In this document: piece after piece, positions 20,296-28,165 of the stretch
Position numbering within the stretch: position 1 is the stretch's first letter
How the letters are laid out: every line of letters starts with the position of its first letter
Source of the DNA: Cnuibacter physcomitrellae
GTDB lineage: Bacteria > Actinomycetota > Actinomycetes > Actinomycetales > Microbacteriaceae
NCBI RefSeq assembly: GCF_014640535.1
Contig: NZ_BMHD01000001.1
Location: 808,214-872,213, forward strand
DNA length: 64,000 bases
Reading direction: 5' to 3'
Notes under the pieces: model-generated
The model's database searches: none
Told to the model about the DNA's origin: nothing
What the model saw: the letters and a program-made list of their open reading frames with translations, nothing else
Made by a program: the position numbers and the translations under genes

Positions 20296-20586
20296 GTGCC
20301 CGATCTCCTCGTCGACACCGACACGCTGCGGAGCCTCGACGAGGCGCTGAAGCTCATCGTCGCCACCCTCGACGGCGCAGAGGGCATGAGCCGCTCGACG
20401 GCCGACGCCTCCGGCAACGGCGAGCTCGCCGGCCGGCTGATCGACTTCGCCGACGACTGGGAGGACAACCGCGAGGACATGCTCGACGCGGTCCGCACGG
20501 TCAGCGACGCGATCCACTTCATCTCCGAGGGGTTCGAGATGCTCGACCAGGACCTGGTGCAGAAGCTCCTGGGGAACGGCCGATGA
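20296..20586 (+). CDS. small helical protein, probable WXG100-like partner
   Basis: A 96-residue acidic helical protein starting at GTG 20296, 5 bases after the WXG100 stop. It has no W-x-G turn but its size, helical content and position suggest a heterodimer partner or second small substrate (ADASGNGELAG may be the turn). Its stop overlaps the start of the next gene (ATGA). I do not recognise a named family. GTG is the only start that fits between the WXG100 stop and the conserved-looking sequence. Confidence 0.7.
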   Translation: MPDLLVDTDTLRSLDEALKLIVATLDGAEGMSRSTADASGNGELAGRLIDFADDWEDNREDMLDAVRTVSDAIHFISEGFEMLDQDLVQKLLGNGR

Positions 20587-22175
20587 GCGAGCTCTCCCCG
20601 CTGCCGGGCGACCCCGACCGCATCCTCGGCGACGGCACCCGCTACCGTGAGGCGGCGGAGGCCATCGCCCGTGCGGCGCAGCAGCTGCGTGCGCTCTCGG
20701 GCGACGGCTTCCGCAGCCAGGCGGTCGACGCGATCGTGGAGACCGCCGCCGAGGCCGCCGAGAGCGTCACGAAGGCGCACACCCGCTACGCGGAGGCGGC
20801 GGAGGCGCTCATCGAGTACGCCGGACCGATGCGCGACGCGCACGACCGGGCGGAGTCCGTCATCGCGGCGAACCCCCAGACGGTCGACCAGCTCGCCTGG
20901 CTGCAGCCGCAGCTCGACGACGCGCGGCGCACGGCGGAGACGCCCGGGCCCGACCAGGCGCCGGCGGTCGCCCTCGTGACGCAGCTGCAGGCGCAGGTGG
21001 ATCAGCTCCACGTCCAGCTCGCTCAGGCGCAGGAGGCGTGGAACGCCGCGCGCGACGACATGAACCGCGCCGCGGCGGTCGCGGCGGCGCGCATCCACCG
21101 GGGCAACGAGGCCGACGACCTCAACGACAGCTTCTGGGACTCGTTGGGCGACCTCTTCGACATCGGGAGGATCATCGCCGACATCGTCTCGGTGATCCTC
21201 AAGATTGTCTCGGTCATCCTCACCGTGCTGTCGGTCGTCTTCGCCGCGCTGTCGGTGGTCATGCCGGCCTTCGCCGCCATCGCGGGGATGCTCTTCCTCT
21301 ACGCCAAGCTGGTGAACGTCGCCATCGCGATCCTGGCCCTCCTCCAGTTCGCGATGAACGGGTTCCACCTGCTCGACCTCGCGCTCGCCGGACTCGCCGT
21401 GGTCGCGGCGTACGGCGGCGCGGCGCTCGGCAGCGCCCTCGGCTCGGCGGCGAAGGCCGCTGCCGCGGGCGCCTCGAGCGTCGCGGGGAGCACGGTCAGC
21501 ACGGCACTCGGCGAACTGGCTCAGCAGGCGGTGTCGCAGGCGGCGGGCGGACTCACCGATCAGGTCGTCGACGGGATCCTCGACCTCGGTGGACCGGGCG
21601 CGCGCGGCCTCTACGACTCGATCTCGGGCATCGGCCACGACGCCCTCCAGTCGGCCTTCGGCGACGACGTCACCTCGTTCTCGAACACCGTGGAGGGACT
21701 CGGTGCCAAGGTGGGCTCCGACCTGGCGGAGGGGGTCGAGGCGTCCGGCCTCGGATCCGTCGTGCGCACGGCCTCGAGCGCGGCGGGTCAGGTGGCCGCG
21801 CAGGCGGGTCTCGTCACGGATGCCGTGTACGGCGTAGGGAGCTCGGTCGTCGACACGGTGCGGAACGCGTTCGACTCCGCCCAGTCCTCGCTCGACGACG
21901 CGGCTCGATCGACGTTCGGCTCGCTCTTCGACGGCGCGATGAAGGACGTCGCGACGCAGATCCACCACGACCTCGGCTCCTCGGTCGGCGGACCGGACGT
22001 CGGCGCGAAGCTCGGCGACGCCATCACCGGGCGGCTGTCGGACGCGATCGGCGGGCTGCCCGGCGGCGACGCCGTGGCCCACGCGGTCGGCGACAGCCTG
22101 GGAGGCGTGGCGCAGAGCGCCTACGACGCCTCCCAACGACCCGCGATGACCGCCACTCCGGTGGGAGCACGATGA
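20583..22175 (+). CDS. large type VII-locus protein with coiled coil and central membrane segment
   Basis: A 530-residue protein. Residues 1-180 are predicted helical coiled coil, rich in Ala and Gln, resembling the helical N-termini of WXG/LXG secretion substrates. Residues about 185-300 are a strongly hydrophobic stretch with several potential membrane helices. Residues 300-530 are Gly/Ala/Ser-rich amphipathic sequence with no catalytic motif I can see. It could be a membrane channel component, a pore-forming substrate, or a scaffold replacing EccB/EccD. Its start overlaps the previous stop and its stop overlaps the next start, so it is fully embedded in the operon. Function unassigned. Confidence 0.72.
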   Translation: MSELSPLPGDPDRILGDGTRYREAAEAIARAAQQLRALSGDGFRSQAVDAIVETAAEAAESVTKAHTRYAEAAEALIEYAGPMRDAHDRAESVIAANPQTVDQLAWLQPQLDDARRTAETPGPDQAPAVALVTQLQAQVDQLHVQLAQAQEAWNAARDDMNRAAAVAAARIHRGNEADDLNDSFWDSLGDLFDIGRIIADIVSVILKIVSVILTVLSVVFAALSVVMPAFAAIAGMLFLYAKLVNVAIAILALLQFAMNGFHLLDLALAGLAVVAAYGGAALGSALGSAAKAAAAGASSVAGSTVSTALGELAQQAVSQAAGGLTDQVVDGILDLGGPGARGLYDSISGIGHDALQSAFGDDVTSFSNTVEGLGAKVGSDLAEGVEASGLGSVVRTASSAAGQVAAQAGLVTDAVYGVGSSVVDTVRNAFDSAQSSLDDAARSTFGSLFDGAMKDVATQIHHDLGSSVGGPDVGAKLGDAITGRLSDAIGGLPGGDAVAHAVGDSLGGVAQSAYDASQRPAMTATPVGAR

Positions 22176-22654
22176 GCGCGAGACTGCACGTGCGGATGCC
22201 GCTCCGCGACGGCTGGGAGGACCTCGCCGACGGCCCAGCCGCGACGGAGTCGTCGGCGGGGACCACGATCCTCCGACGACGGTACCGGCGGGACGGTCGG
22301 GTGCTCGCCGCCGCCTCGATCGAGGTGCTCGACGCCGAGGGCGCGACTCCGGCGGACTTCGCCGCCGAGGCGGAGGCCGGGGCGCAAGCCGCGTCCGGCT
22401 CCCCCTGGCGACGATCGGTCGTGGTCGACTCGGAGGCGGAACCCGTTCGCGTGGTGGTCCACGACCTCGACGCCGTGGCGACCGCATCCGGGGCTCCCCC
22501 GACCCTGAGGCGGGCCGCGTCCCTCACCTGGTTCCTGACGCCGGACCTCTGCCTGCAGCTCCGTCTGGTCGCCGACGACCTCCTGGTCATCGGCGACCTG
22601 GGTGAGGCCGTGCGCGAGCTGGCCGACACCGTCGAGTGGGAGGTGCTCGCGTGA
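22172..22654 (+). CDS. small soluble protein of the type VII-like locus, Mog1/PsbP-like?
   Basis: A 160-residue protein without signal peptide or membrane helix. The pattern of a short N-terminal strand with GWEDL, alternating strands (RVLAAASIEVLD, RSVVVDSEA, CLQLRLVADD) and a final helix (EAVRELADTVEW) is reminiscent of the Mog1/PsbP-like fold, seen in several ESX-associated proteins. This fold assignment is tentative. It is coupled by 4-base overlaps to both neighbours and resembles the following gene product in length and strand order, so the two may be diverged paralogues acting as cytosolic chaperones or adaptors. Confidence 0.65.
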   Translation: MSARLHVRMPLRDGWEDLADGPAATESSAGTTILRRRYRRDGRVLAAASIEVLDAEGATPADFAAEAEAGAQAASGSPWRRSVVVDSEAEPVRVVVHDLDAVATASGAPPTLRRAASLTWFLTPDLCLQLRLVADDLLVIGDLGEAVRELADTVEWEVLA

Positions 22655-23244
22655 GCGGAGCGGAGACGGGCTACGACCTGGCCCTGCCCGGGACGTGGTG
22701 GGAGATCCCGGTGGACGACCCGTCCGCGACGGACCGGGCGATCGACCGCATCGTGGGCTCGGCGGTCGGGCACCGCGACGAGGACGCGGCCGCGAGGCAC
22801 GAGCTCCGCACCCGGTTCCGCCTCGCGGCGACCCGCGCGCGGACGGCGGGCGCCTCCCGCCTCCACCTGTGTCGAGAGGTGGTCGTCGGTGTCCCGTTCC
22901 CCGCCTCGCTCACCGTCTACCGTCCGCCGATCCCCCTCGCCGAGCACGGTGGACGCGCTCCCCTCGACCAGCTCGAGGCCGTGGTGGAGGCGGCGACGGA
23001 ACCCGACGACGCGACGCTGGAGACCCCGGCGGGTCGGGTCCTCCGTCGGGTGCGGGTGGTCGAGGCGGAGGAGGGGACTCCGGAGGAGGGACTGACGACC
23101 CTCCGCGTGGACTACTGGCTCGTCCCGCCGTCGCGGCGCGTCCTGCTGCTGTCGTTCGCCTGCGGGCTGCCCGAGCTCCGCGACGGGCTCGTCGAGCTGT
23201 TCGATCTCGTCGTGAACACGGTCTCCTGGTCGGCTCCCGCGTGA
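22651..23244 (+). CDS. soluble protein of the type VII-like locus, paralogue-like to its neighbour
   Basis: A 197-residue protein starting at GTG 22651, which overlaps the preceding stop (GTGA). It opens with a LALPGTWWEIPV segment and ends with a strand plus helix (VLLLSFACG, then LVELFDLVVNTVSW), paralleling the previous protein, with a longer helical insert around residues 35-75. No enzymatic motif is visible. As the last gene of the locus, its stop codon forms one end of a palindromic terminator shared with the convergent ABC ATPase gene. A chaperone or EspG-like adaptor role is possible but not shown. Confidence 0.65.
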   Translation: MSGAETGYDLALPGTWWEIPVDDPSATDRAIDRIVGSAVGHRDEDAAARHELRTRFRLAATRARTAGASRLHLCREVVVGVPFPASLTVYRPPIPLAEHGGRAPLDQLEAVVEAATEPDDATLETPAGRVLRRVRVVEAEEGTPEEGLTTLRVDYWLVPPSRRVLLLSFACGLPELRDGLVELFDLVVNTVSWSAPA

Positions 23245-23259
23245 TCCCGCCCGGGATCA
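23242..23259. terminator. bidirectional hairpin made from two stop codons
   Basis: TGATCCCG (23242-23249) and CGGGATCA (23252-23259) form an 8-bp stem with a 2-base gap. The left end is the stop of the last type VII-like gene and the right end is the stop of the convergent ABC ATPase gene. Confidence 0.55.
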
Positions 23260-24051
23260 GGCGCCGTGGAAGCGCCCGCGCGGGACGACCATGGGGGTCC
23301 CGGAGACCGGGTCGGGGACCACGGTCGATCGGAGGCCGAACGCCTCCGCGACCACGGCGTCGGTGAGGACGTCCGCCGGAGGCCCGGACGCGACGACGCG
23401 CCCCGCCGACATCACGACCAGTCGCGTCGCGTAGCGCGCCGCGAGGTTGAGCTCGTGCAGCACCACGCCGATCGTCGTCCCGCGCGTCCGGTTGAGCTCG
23501 GTGAGCACGTCCATGACCTCGATCTGATGAGCGATGTCGAGGAACGACGTGGGCTCGTCGAGCAGCATCACATCGGGATCCTGGCAGAGCACCATCGCGA
23601 TCCAGACCCGCTGGCGCTGACCGCCCGACAGCTCCGAGACGGCACGGTCCGCCACCTCGACGAGGCCCGTCCGTTCCAGAGCATCCGCGACGGCCCGATC
23701 GTCGTCGTGGGTCCAGCGGCGGAACCAGCCCTGATGCGGGTACCGGCCCCGAGCCACGAGGTCGGCCACGAGGATGCCGTCGGGCGCCGCCGGCTGCTGC
23801 GGCAGCAGGCCCACACGGGAGGCGAAGGCACCCCGCGCGATCGAGCGCGTGTCGGCGCCGTCGAGGAGCACCCGTCCGCTCATCGGGCGGTTCAGTCGGG
23901 CGAGACCGCGCAGCAGCGTCGACTTCCCGCATCCGTTCGCGCCGATGAGCACCGTGAGCGACCCGGGCTCGAGCGTGAGATCGACCCCGTGCACGATCTC
24001 CGTGCCGTCGTAGCCGACCGACAGGGCCTCCGCCGTGATCGTCGCCGTCAT
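23257..24051 (-). CDS. siderophore ABC transporter ATP-binding protein (FepC/FecE-like)
   Basis: A 264-residue ABC ATPase with Walker A GANGCGKST (about residues 37-45), Q-loop LLPQQP, signature LSGGQRQR, Walker B VMLLDEP and the switch His in VLHELN. The sequence around RGRYPHQGW is typical of the iron-chelate/cobalamin branch. It powers the two permeases encoded immediately upstream on the same strand, 4 bases away. With the lipoprotein at 12.4-13.5 kb it completes a ferric-siderophore importer. Transcription should be iron-controlled from the box at 26.2 kb. Confidence 0.93.
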   Translation of the reverse strand: MTATITAEALSVGYDGTEIVHGVDLTLEPGSLTVLIGANGCGKSTLLRGLARLNRPMSGRVLLDGADTRSIARGAFASRVGLLPQQPAAPDGILVADLVARGRYPHQGWFRRWTHDDDRAVADALERTGLVEVADRAVSELSGGQRQRVWIAMVLCQDPDVMLLDEPTSFLDIAHQIEVMDVLTELNRTRGTTIGVVLHELNLAARYATRLVVMSAGRVVASGPPADVLTDAVVAEAFGLRSTVVPDPVSGTPMVVPRGRFHGA

Positions 24052-24055
24052 CGCC

Positions 24056-25132
24056 TCATCCTCCGAGTCCTCTCCTGCCGAGCCCGGCGAGGAGCCACAG
24101 CATGTACGGGGCCGCGAGCAGGCTCGTGATCACCCCGACCGGCACCGAGACCGTGAAGCCCGCGAACAGGTGCTGAGCGATCAGGTCGGAGGCGGTCACG
24201 ATGACCGCGCCGGTGAGCGGTGCCGCGACGAGGGCCAGGCTGCCCTCGCCGACCAGCCGCCGAGCGATCGGAGCCGAGGCGAAGGCGACGAACCCGATGA
24301 CGCCGGTGAACGCGCATCCGATCGCCGCCAGGCACACCGCCAGCCCGAGGAGGACGAGGCGATCGCGAGCGACATGGACGCCCAGCTGAGCGGCCACGTC
24401 GTCTCCGAGCGCCAGGGCGCTGAGCGGGCGGTGCAGGACGCGCAGGGCGAGCATGAGCGCCGCCCCGACTCCCGCGACGATCGCGATCTCGGGCCAGGTC
24501 GCACCTTGCACGCTTCCGGCGAGCCACGCGAACGCCTCCTGCGCACGCCGGACGTCGGCTCGGGCGATCAGGTAGCCGAGCAGCCCCGAGGCGACGAAGG
24601 CGACGGAGATGCCGATGATCACGAAGCGGAAGCCCGACACTCCCCCGGTCCCGGACAGCAGCGCGATGACCGCAGCAGCGAGGAGCGCTCCGCCGAAGGC
24701 CCACCCCGCCACCGCGATGCCGCTCGCGCCGAGGATGAGCGTGGAGAAGGCGGCGCTGAGCGCGGCGCCCCCCGTGACGCCGATGATGTCGGGGCTCGCC
24801 AGCGGGTTGCGGAGCAGCGTCTGGAACACAGCACCCGCGAGGGCGAGCTCGGCGCCCACCAGCGCGCCCATCACCCAGCGCGGGAGCCGGAGGCTCCACA
24901 CCACGAACTCGCTGCTCCCCTGGCCGACCAGCGTCGCGACGACGTCGGACACCGGCACACCGCTCGCGCCGAGGATCAGGGCGAGGAACGCCGTGACGAG
25001 GAGAAGGCCGACCAGGACGGCGCACACGGCCAGCTGCCGCAGCGCCGGCCGCCGCCGGACGCGGGCGACGAGGACGGCGGGATCGACGACCTCGGTCGAC
25101 GGCCCCGCGGGAGGAACGATCGTCGCGGTCAC
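24056..25132 (-). CDS. FecCD family siderophore ABC permease (second permease)
   Basis: A 358-residue polytopic protein with about ten membrane helices. FecCD-family signatures are present: RLPRWVMGALVGAELALAG near the start, RNPLASPDIIG, and near the end a FTGVIGFVAF segment followed by the ATPase-contact region around ARRLVGE. It pairs with the next permease to form the membrane channel. GTG 25132 overlaps the stop of the upstream permease gene (GTGA), which fixes the start despite a longer open frame. Confidence 0.92.
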   Translation of the reverse strand: MTATIVPPAGPSTEVVDPAVLVARVRRRPALRQLAVCAVLVGLLLVTAFLALILGASGVPVSDVVATLVGQGSSEFVVWSLRLPRWVMGALVGAELALAGAVFQTLLRNPLASPDIIGVTGGAALSAAFSTLILGASGIAVAGWAFGGALLAAAVIALLSGTGGVSGFRFVIIGISVAFVASGLLGYLIARADVRRAQEAFAWLAGSVQGATWPEIAIVAGVGAALMLALRVLHRPLSALALGDDVAAQLGVHVARDRLVLLGLAVCLAAIGCAFTGVIGFVAFASAPIARRLVGEGSLALVAAPLTGAVIVTASDLIAQHLFAGFTVSVPVGVITSLLAAPYMLWLLAGLGRRGLGG

Positions 25133-26187
25133 AGCGCCAGCAGCTTCGAACGGCGGACGATCGCGATGAGGAGCGGGGCGCCCAGCACGGCCAGCACGAC
25201 GCCGACCTCCACCTCGGCGGGCATGACCACCACGCGCCCCAGGACGTCGGCGAGGATCACGATCACGGCTCCGAAGACGGCGGACAGCGGCAGGATCCAG
25301 CGGTAGTCGATGCCGACCAGCCGTCGCGCCGCCCAGGGCGCGATGAGTCCCAGGAAGGCGAGCGGACCGGCCAAGGACGTCGCGGAGGCGGCGAGCACCA
25401 CGATGACGGCGGCCGAGACGCCTCGGGCCACCGCGACGTTCTGGCCGAGCCCGGTCGCGACGTCGTCGCCCATCGCCAGCAGGTTGAGAGTCCGGCCGAG
25501 GAACATCGCCACGACCACCGCGACGAGCACGATGGGCGCGACCACGACCAGACCGTCCCATCCCCTCCCGCTCAGGGTGCCGACCTGCCAGCTGCGGATC
25601 TGCGCCAGCGCCACGATCCGGTTGAGCAGCAGGACCGTGGTGAGGCTCGTGAAGATCACCGTCACGGCCGCGCCCGCGAGCGCGAGCTTGACCGGGGTGG
25701 CGCCCTCCCGGCCCACCGAGGAGACGCCGTAGGTCAGCGCGGCGGCGGCCGCAGCTCCGGCGAACGCGAACCAGATGAACTGGGAGCTCGAGGTGGCGCC
25801 GAAGGCGACCACGCCGATGACGGCGGCGAAGGCGGCGCCGGCGTTGAGCCCGAACAGGCCAGGATCGGCGATCGGGTTGCGGGTGATGCCCTGCATCAGC
25901 GTGCCCGCGGCGCCGAGCGCGAGACCGACGAGGAGCCCGGTGAGGGTCCGCGGCACCCGGATGTCGCGGATGACGACCTGGTCGTTGTCGGAGAGGTCGG
26001 GCGACACGATCGCCCGCACCACGCTGCCGAGGTCGACCGTGCGGGTGCCGATCGCCAACCCGAGCGCGACGGCGACCGCCAGTGCGACGACGCAGATGGT
26101 GACGGCGATCAGGACACGGCGACCGGAGGGGCGGGTGGTCGATCTCCGCAGCACGCGCGTGGGCGCGTCGATCGCCGTCTCGGTCAT
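25129..26187 (-). CDS. FecCD family siderophore ABC permease (first permease)
   Basis: A 352-residue FecCD-type permease with about ten helices. It has RVPRTLTGLLVGLALGAAG, RNPIADPGLFG and the C-terminal LAFLGLIAPWAARRLVG coupling region. It leads the importer operon. ATG 26187 is chosen because the sequence upstream in the same frame is non-conserved and runs into a DtxR-like box at 26198-26216; a -10-like CATACT lies 8 bases before the ATG, so the message is probably leaderless and iron-repressed. Confidence 0.92.
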   Translation of the reverse strand: MTETAIDAPTRVLRRSTTRPSGRRVLIAVTICVVALAVAVALGLAIGTRTVDLGSVVRAIVSPDLSDNDQVVIRDIRVPRTLTGLLVGLALGAAGTLMQGITRNPIADPGLFGLNAGAAFAAVIGVVAFGATSSSQFIWFAFAGAAAAAALTYGVSSVGREGATPVKLALAGAAVTVIFTSLTTVLLLNRIVALAQIRSWQVGTLSGRGWDGLVVVAPIVLVAVVVAMFLGRTLNLLAMGDDVATGLGQNVAVARGVSAAVIVVLAASATSLAGPLAFLGLIAPWAARRLVGIDYRWILPLSAVFGAVIVILADVLGRVVVMPAEVEVGVVLAVLGAPLLIAIVRRSKLLAL

Positions 26188-26197
26188 CGCACCCAAG

Positions 26198-26216
26198 TAT
26201 GGCATGCCTAACCTAA
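26198..26216. promoter_or_regulatory. DtxR/IdeR-like iron box of the permease operon
   Basis: On the minus strand the sequence TTAGGTTAGGCATGCCATA matches the left half of the consensus perfectly (TTAGGTTAGGC) and 14 of 19 positions overall. It overlaps the promoter region just before ATG 26187. Confidence 0.65.
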
Positions 26217-26248
26217 GGACGGCCCGGCCCGCGCCCGAGCTCGTGTTC

Positions 26249-26273
26249 GCTTCCGGGGCGGTGCCCCGGAAGC
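26249..26273. terminator. 11-bp perfect hairpin between tRNA and permease operon
   Basis: GCTTCCGGGGC (26249-26259) and GCCCCGGAAGC (26263-26273) form a perfect stem with a GGT loop. There is no T-run. It may be a terminator remnant or structured spacer. Confidence 0.4.
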
Positions 26274-26288
26274 GGGGACAGGATTCGA
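26272..26288 (-). repeat. short duplicate of the tRNA-fMet 3' end
   Basis: GCGGGGACAGGATT (26272-26285) is identical to 26434-26447 inside the tRNA gene, and the match extends to 17 bases with one mismatch. No D-arm or anticodon stem accompanies it, so it is a fragment, possibly an old attachment-site duplication. Confidence 0.45.
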
Positions 26289-26383
26289 CTCCCCACCGCC
26301 CCTCCACACGCGACTGCGTCGCGCGCGGAGCCTCTGGCGGCGTGGGCCCACGAACAGCTCCGCGTCCGGGGCACCGCAGCGGG

Positions 26384-26427
26384 AACGACGAAGACCCCCG
26401 CCCTGTCGGGCGGGGGTCTTCGTCGTT
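26384..26427. terminator. 20-bp perfect-stem terminator next to tRNA-fMet
   Basis: Arms 26384-26403 and 26408-26427 are perfect 20-bp reverse complements with a TGTC loop. It starts 5 bases past the 3' end of the tRNA on the minus strand, so it terminates the tRNA transcript. The plus-strand side is followed by TTTTC, so it may work both ways. Confidence 0.85.
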
Positions 26428-26431
26428 TTCG

Positions 26432-26505
26432 ATGCGGGGACAGGATTTGAACCTGTGACCTCTGGGTTATGAGCCCAGCGAGCTACCGAACTGCTCCACC
26501 CCGCG
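26432..26505 (-). tRNA. initiator tRNA-fMet (anticodon CAT)
   Basis: A 74-base cloverleaf. The acceptor stem CGCGGGG/CCCCGCA has the C1-A72 mismatch that marks initiator tRNAs. The D-arm is GAGCAGTTCGGTAGCTC, the anticodon stem-loop has three G-C pairs (GGG-CTCATAA-CCC) as required for P-site initiation, and the T-loop is TTCAAAT. The anticodon is at 26469-26471. The CCA end is not encoded. A -10-like TAGAGT at 26518-26523 may drive it, and a strong terminator follows. Confidence 0.95.
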
Positions 26506-26540
26506 GCACGAGAATCAACTCTAGCACGGGTTTCGCGTGG

Positions 26541-27851
26541 TCATGACCACAGGGCCGGGAACGTCGCCTGGATGCGGTCGGCGTCCTCCGGCGAGACACC
26601 GGCGGCCGCGGCGAACCGCGGCCAGGACGCCACGGCGTCGCGCACCCGATCGAGCACGGCGAACCGCTCCGGCACCTGGAACCGATCCGCCACGGCGAGG
26701 AGCTCCGCGCGCCCGATGTCGTCGAACCGCCCCTCCACGCTCATCAGGTGCTGATACGTCCACGCCCCCGCCGGGTTGTAGGCGTACGTGATGTCGTAGG
26801 CGGGCGCGAGCCGCCAGGACGCCGGCCCGTCGTGCGGCGCGTCCAGCAGGAACGAGAAGTTCTTCGTGTGGTCGTCGCAGTTGCGTGCGGCGACGTTGAA
26901 GACCATCCGCCGGAACGCCTCCGTCATCGCCTCCTCGCCGAGGTCCAGGGCGGCCACCGTCTGCAGGTACTGGGCGTAGTCGTGAGTCCCGCGCTGGCGG
27001 TAGTCCAGCTCGGCCATCGCGCAGAGCGTCTGGAGATGGATGCGCCGCGCACCGTCCTCGGGATCGGTGCGGTCGAACCGCTTCGTCATGAAGTGGGCTC
27101 GGCCGTTCTCCTCCAGGAGGCGGCAGGGCGACATCTCGATGCCCGCCTCCAGCGCCATGAGATGGTACGCGTACTCGATCCGGCCGTAGCCCGCCGAGCT
27201 CCCGAGCTCGGTGTCACGGCCGACGCCGTCGAGCTTGATCATCCACTGCTCGAACCCGGTCTCCGCCGGCAGCTGACCGGATCGCACCTCGCCCGTCTCG
27301 GGGTTCCACGCGATGATCGCCTTGGCCCGCGCCCCTCCCGCGGACGTCCCGACCTGGATCAGGGTGGCCAGGGCCGCGGCGGCCTCGGCGTCGCCCTCGA
27401 TGCGCCCCGAGAGCGCGCTCCGAGCGCCCACGACGAGGTCGCTGAGCTCGAGAGCGGTCGGCTTCCGCCGCTGCGGCCCCCGGGTCGGCCGGAACTCGAG
27501 CGCCCCCATCCCCCGCGACCCGAGGTAGGCCAGACGGTCCAGCGGCGTGATGCTCGACCGTGCCACACCGTGAGAGGCGAGGTACGCCGTCACCAGCGCG
27601 TTGCCGAAGTCGTCGGGCAGCGCATCGGCGACGAACGGAGGCAGCCGGTGGAAGGTTGCCTCGGGCAGGGAGGGGTACGCGCTCAACGGCCGTGACAGCG
27701 GCGTCGTGAGCGGAGCCAGCTCGATGCCCGTGGCGCGCCACCCGGGCGCGTACTCGAACGCGTACGAGCCGCTCCGAGCATCCGGGGCCAGCGCACCCAC
27801 GAGCTCGCCCCACGCACGCACCTCCACCACCGAGACGGGCGTGTAGGCCAT
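26541..27851 (-). CDS. hipA: HipA-family Ser/Thr kinase toxin
   Basis: A 436-residue HipA. The N-terminal sub-domain covers about residues 1-110. The kinase-like core has the flexible P-loop GTSAGGARAKA (about 166-176), the catalytic loop ARNCDDHTKNFSF (about 320-332) with the Asp, His, Lys, Asn arrangement of HipA, and the metal-binding APAYDITY (about 350). In E. coli and relatives HipA phosphorylates glutamyl-tRNA synthetase and causes growth arrest. All catalytic elements look intact. ATG 27851 overlaps the hipB stop (TGATG), the usual antitoxin-toxin arrangement. Confidence 0.9.
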   Translation of the reverse strand: MAYTPVSVVEVRAWGELVGALAPDARSGSYAFEYAPGWRATGIELAPLTTPLSRPLSAYPSLPEATFHRLPPFVADALPDDFGNALVTAYLASHGVARSSITPLDRLAYLGSRGMGALEFRPTRGPQRRKPTALELSDLVVGARSALSGRIEGDAEAAAALATLIQVGTSAGGARAKAIIAWNPETGEVRSGQLPAETGFEQWMIKLDGVGRDTELGSSAGYGRIEYAYHLMALEAGIEMSPCRLLEENGRAHFMTKRFDRTDPEDGARRIHLQTLCAMAELDYRQRGTHDYAQYLQTVAALDLGEEAMTEAFRRMVFNVAARNCDDHTKNFSFLLDAPHDGPASWRLAPAYDITYAYNPAGAWTYQHLMSVEGRFDDIGRAELLAVADRFQVPERFAVLDRVRDAVASWPRFAAAAGVSPEDADRIQATFPALWS

Positions 27852-28162
27852 CAGCCCTCCCCTCGACGCGATGCCCGGCGAGGGGCCTCGGCCGCCCCCT
27901 GACGCTGGAGCATGCGCAGCGGGCTCACGGAGATCTCGGGCTCCAGCGCGTCGATCCACCGCTCGCGTCCCAGCGCCCTCAGCACCTTCACGAGGGTCGA
28001 GACGCTCGAACCGCGTCCGGACTCGAGGTTCTTCACGGATCCCACGCTGACGCCGGCCCGTTCCGCGACGTCGCTCTGCGCGAGATCGGCCGCGAGCCGC
28101 AGCGCGCGGATCCGCTGGCCGAGACGGCGCTCCCATTCCTCCGAACTCAGATCGACTGACAT
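27851..28162 (-). CDS. hipB: HipB-family helix-turn-helix antitoxin
   Basis: A 103-residue XRE-type DNA-binding protein: the HTH spans about residues 10-65 (QSDVAERAGVSVGSVKNLESG). It should bind HipA and repress its own operon. The start at ATG 28162 is favoured because a -10-like TAATCT lies 7 bases upstream, inside a near-perfect 54-bp palindrome that is the likely operator; the frame remains open upstream but that DNA is the operator itself. The leaderless promoter buried in the operator implies tight autorepression. Confidence 0.87.
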   Translation of the reverse strand: MSVDLSSEEWERRLGQRIRALRLAADLAQSDVAERAGVSVGSVKNLESGRGSSVSTLVKVLRALGRERWIDALEPEISVSPLRMLQRQGAAEAPRRASRRGEG

Positions 28163-28165
28163 AGG

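Noticed and set aside
26272-26345. A possible second tRNA gene next to tRNA-fMet
   Set aside because: Only the T-arm/acceptor-like stretch matches; no anticodon stem, D-arm or paired acceptor stem can be drawn.
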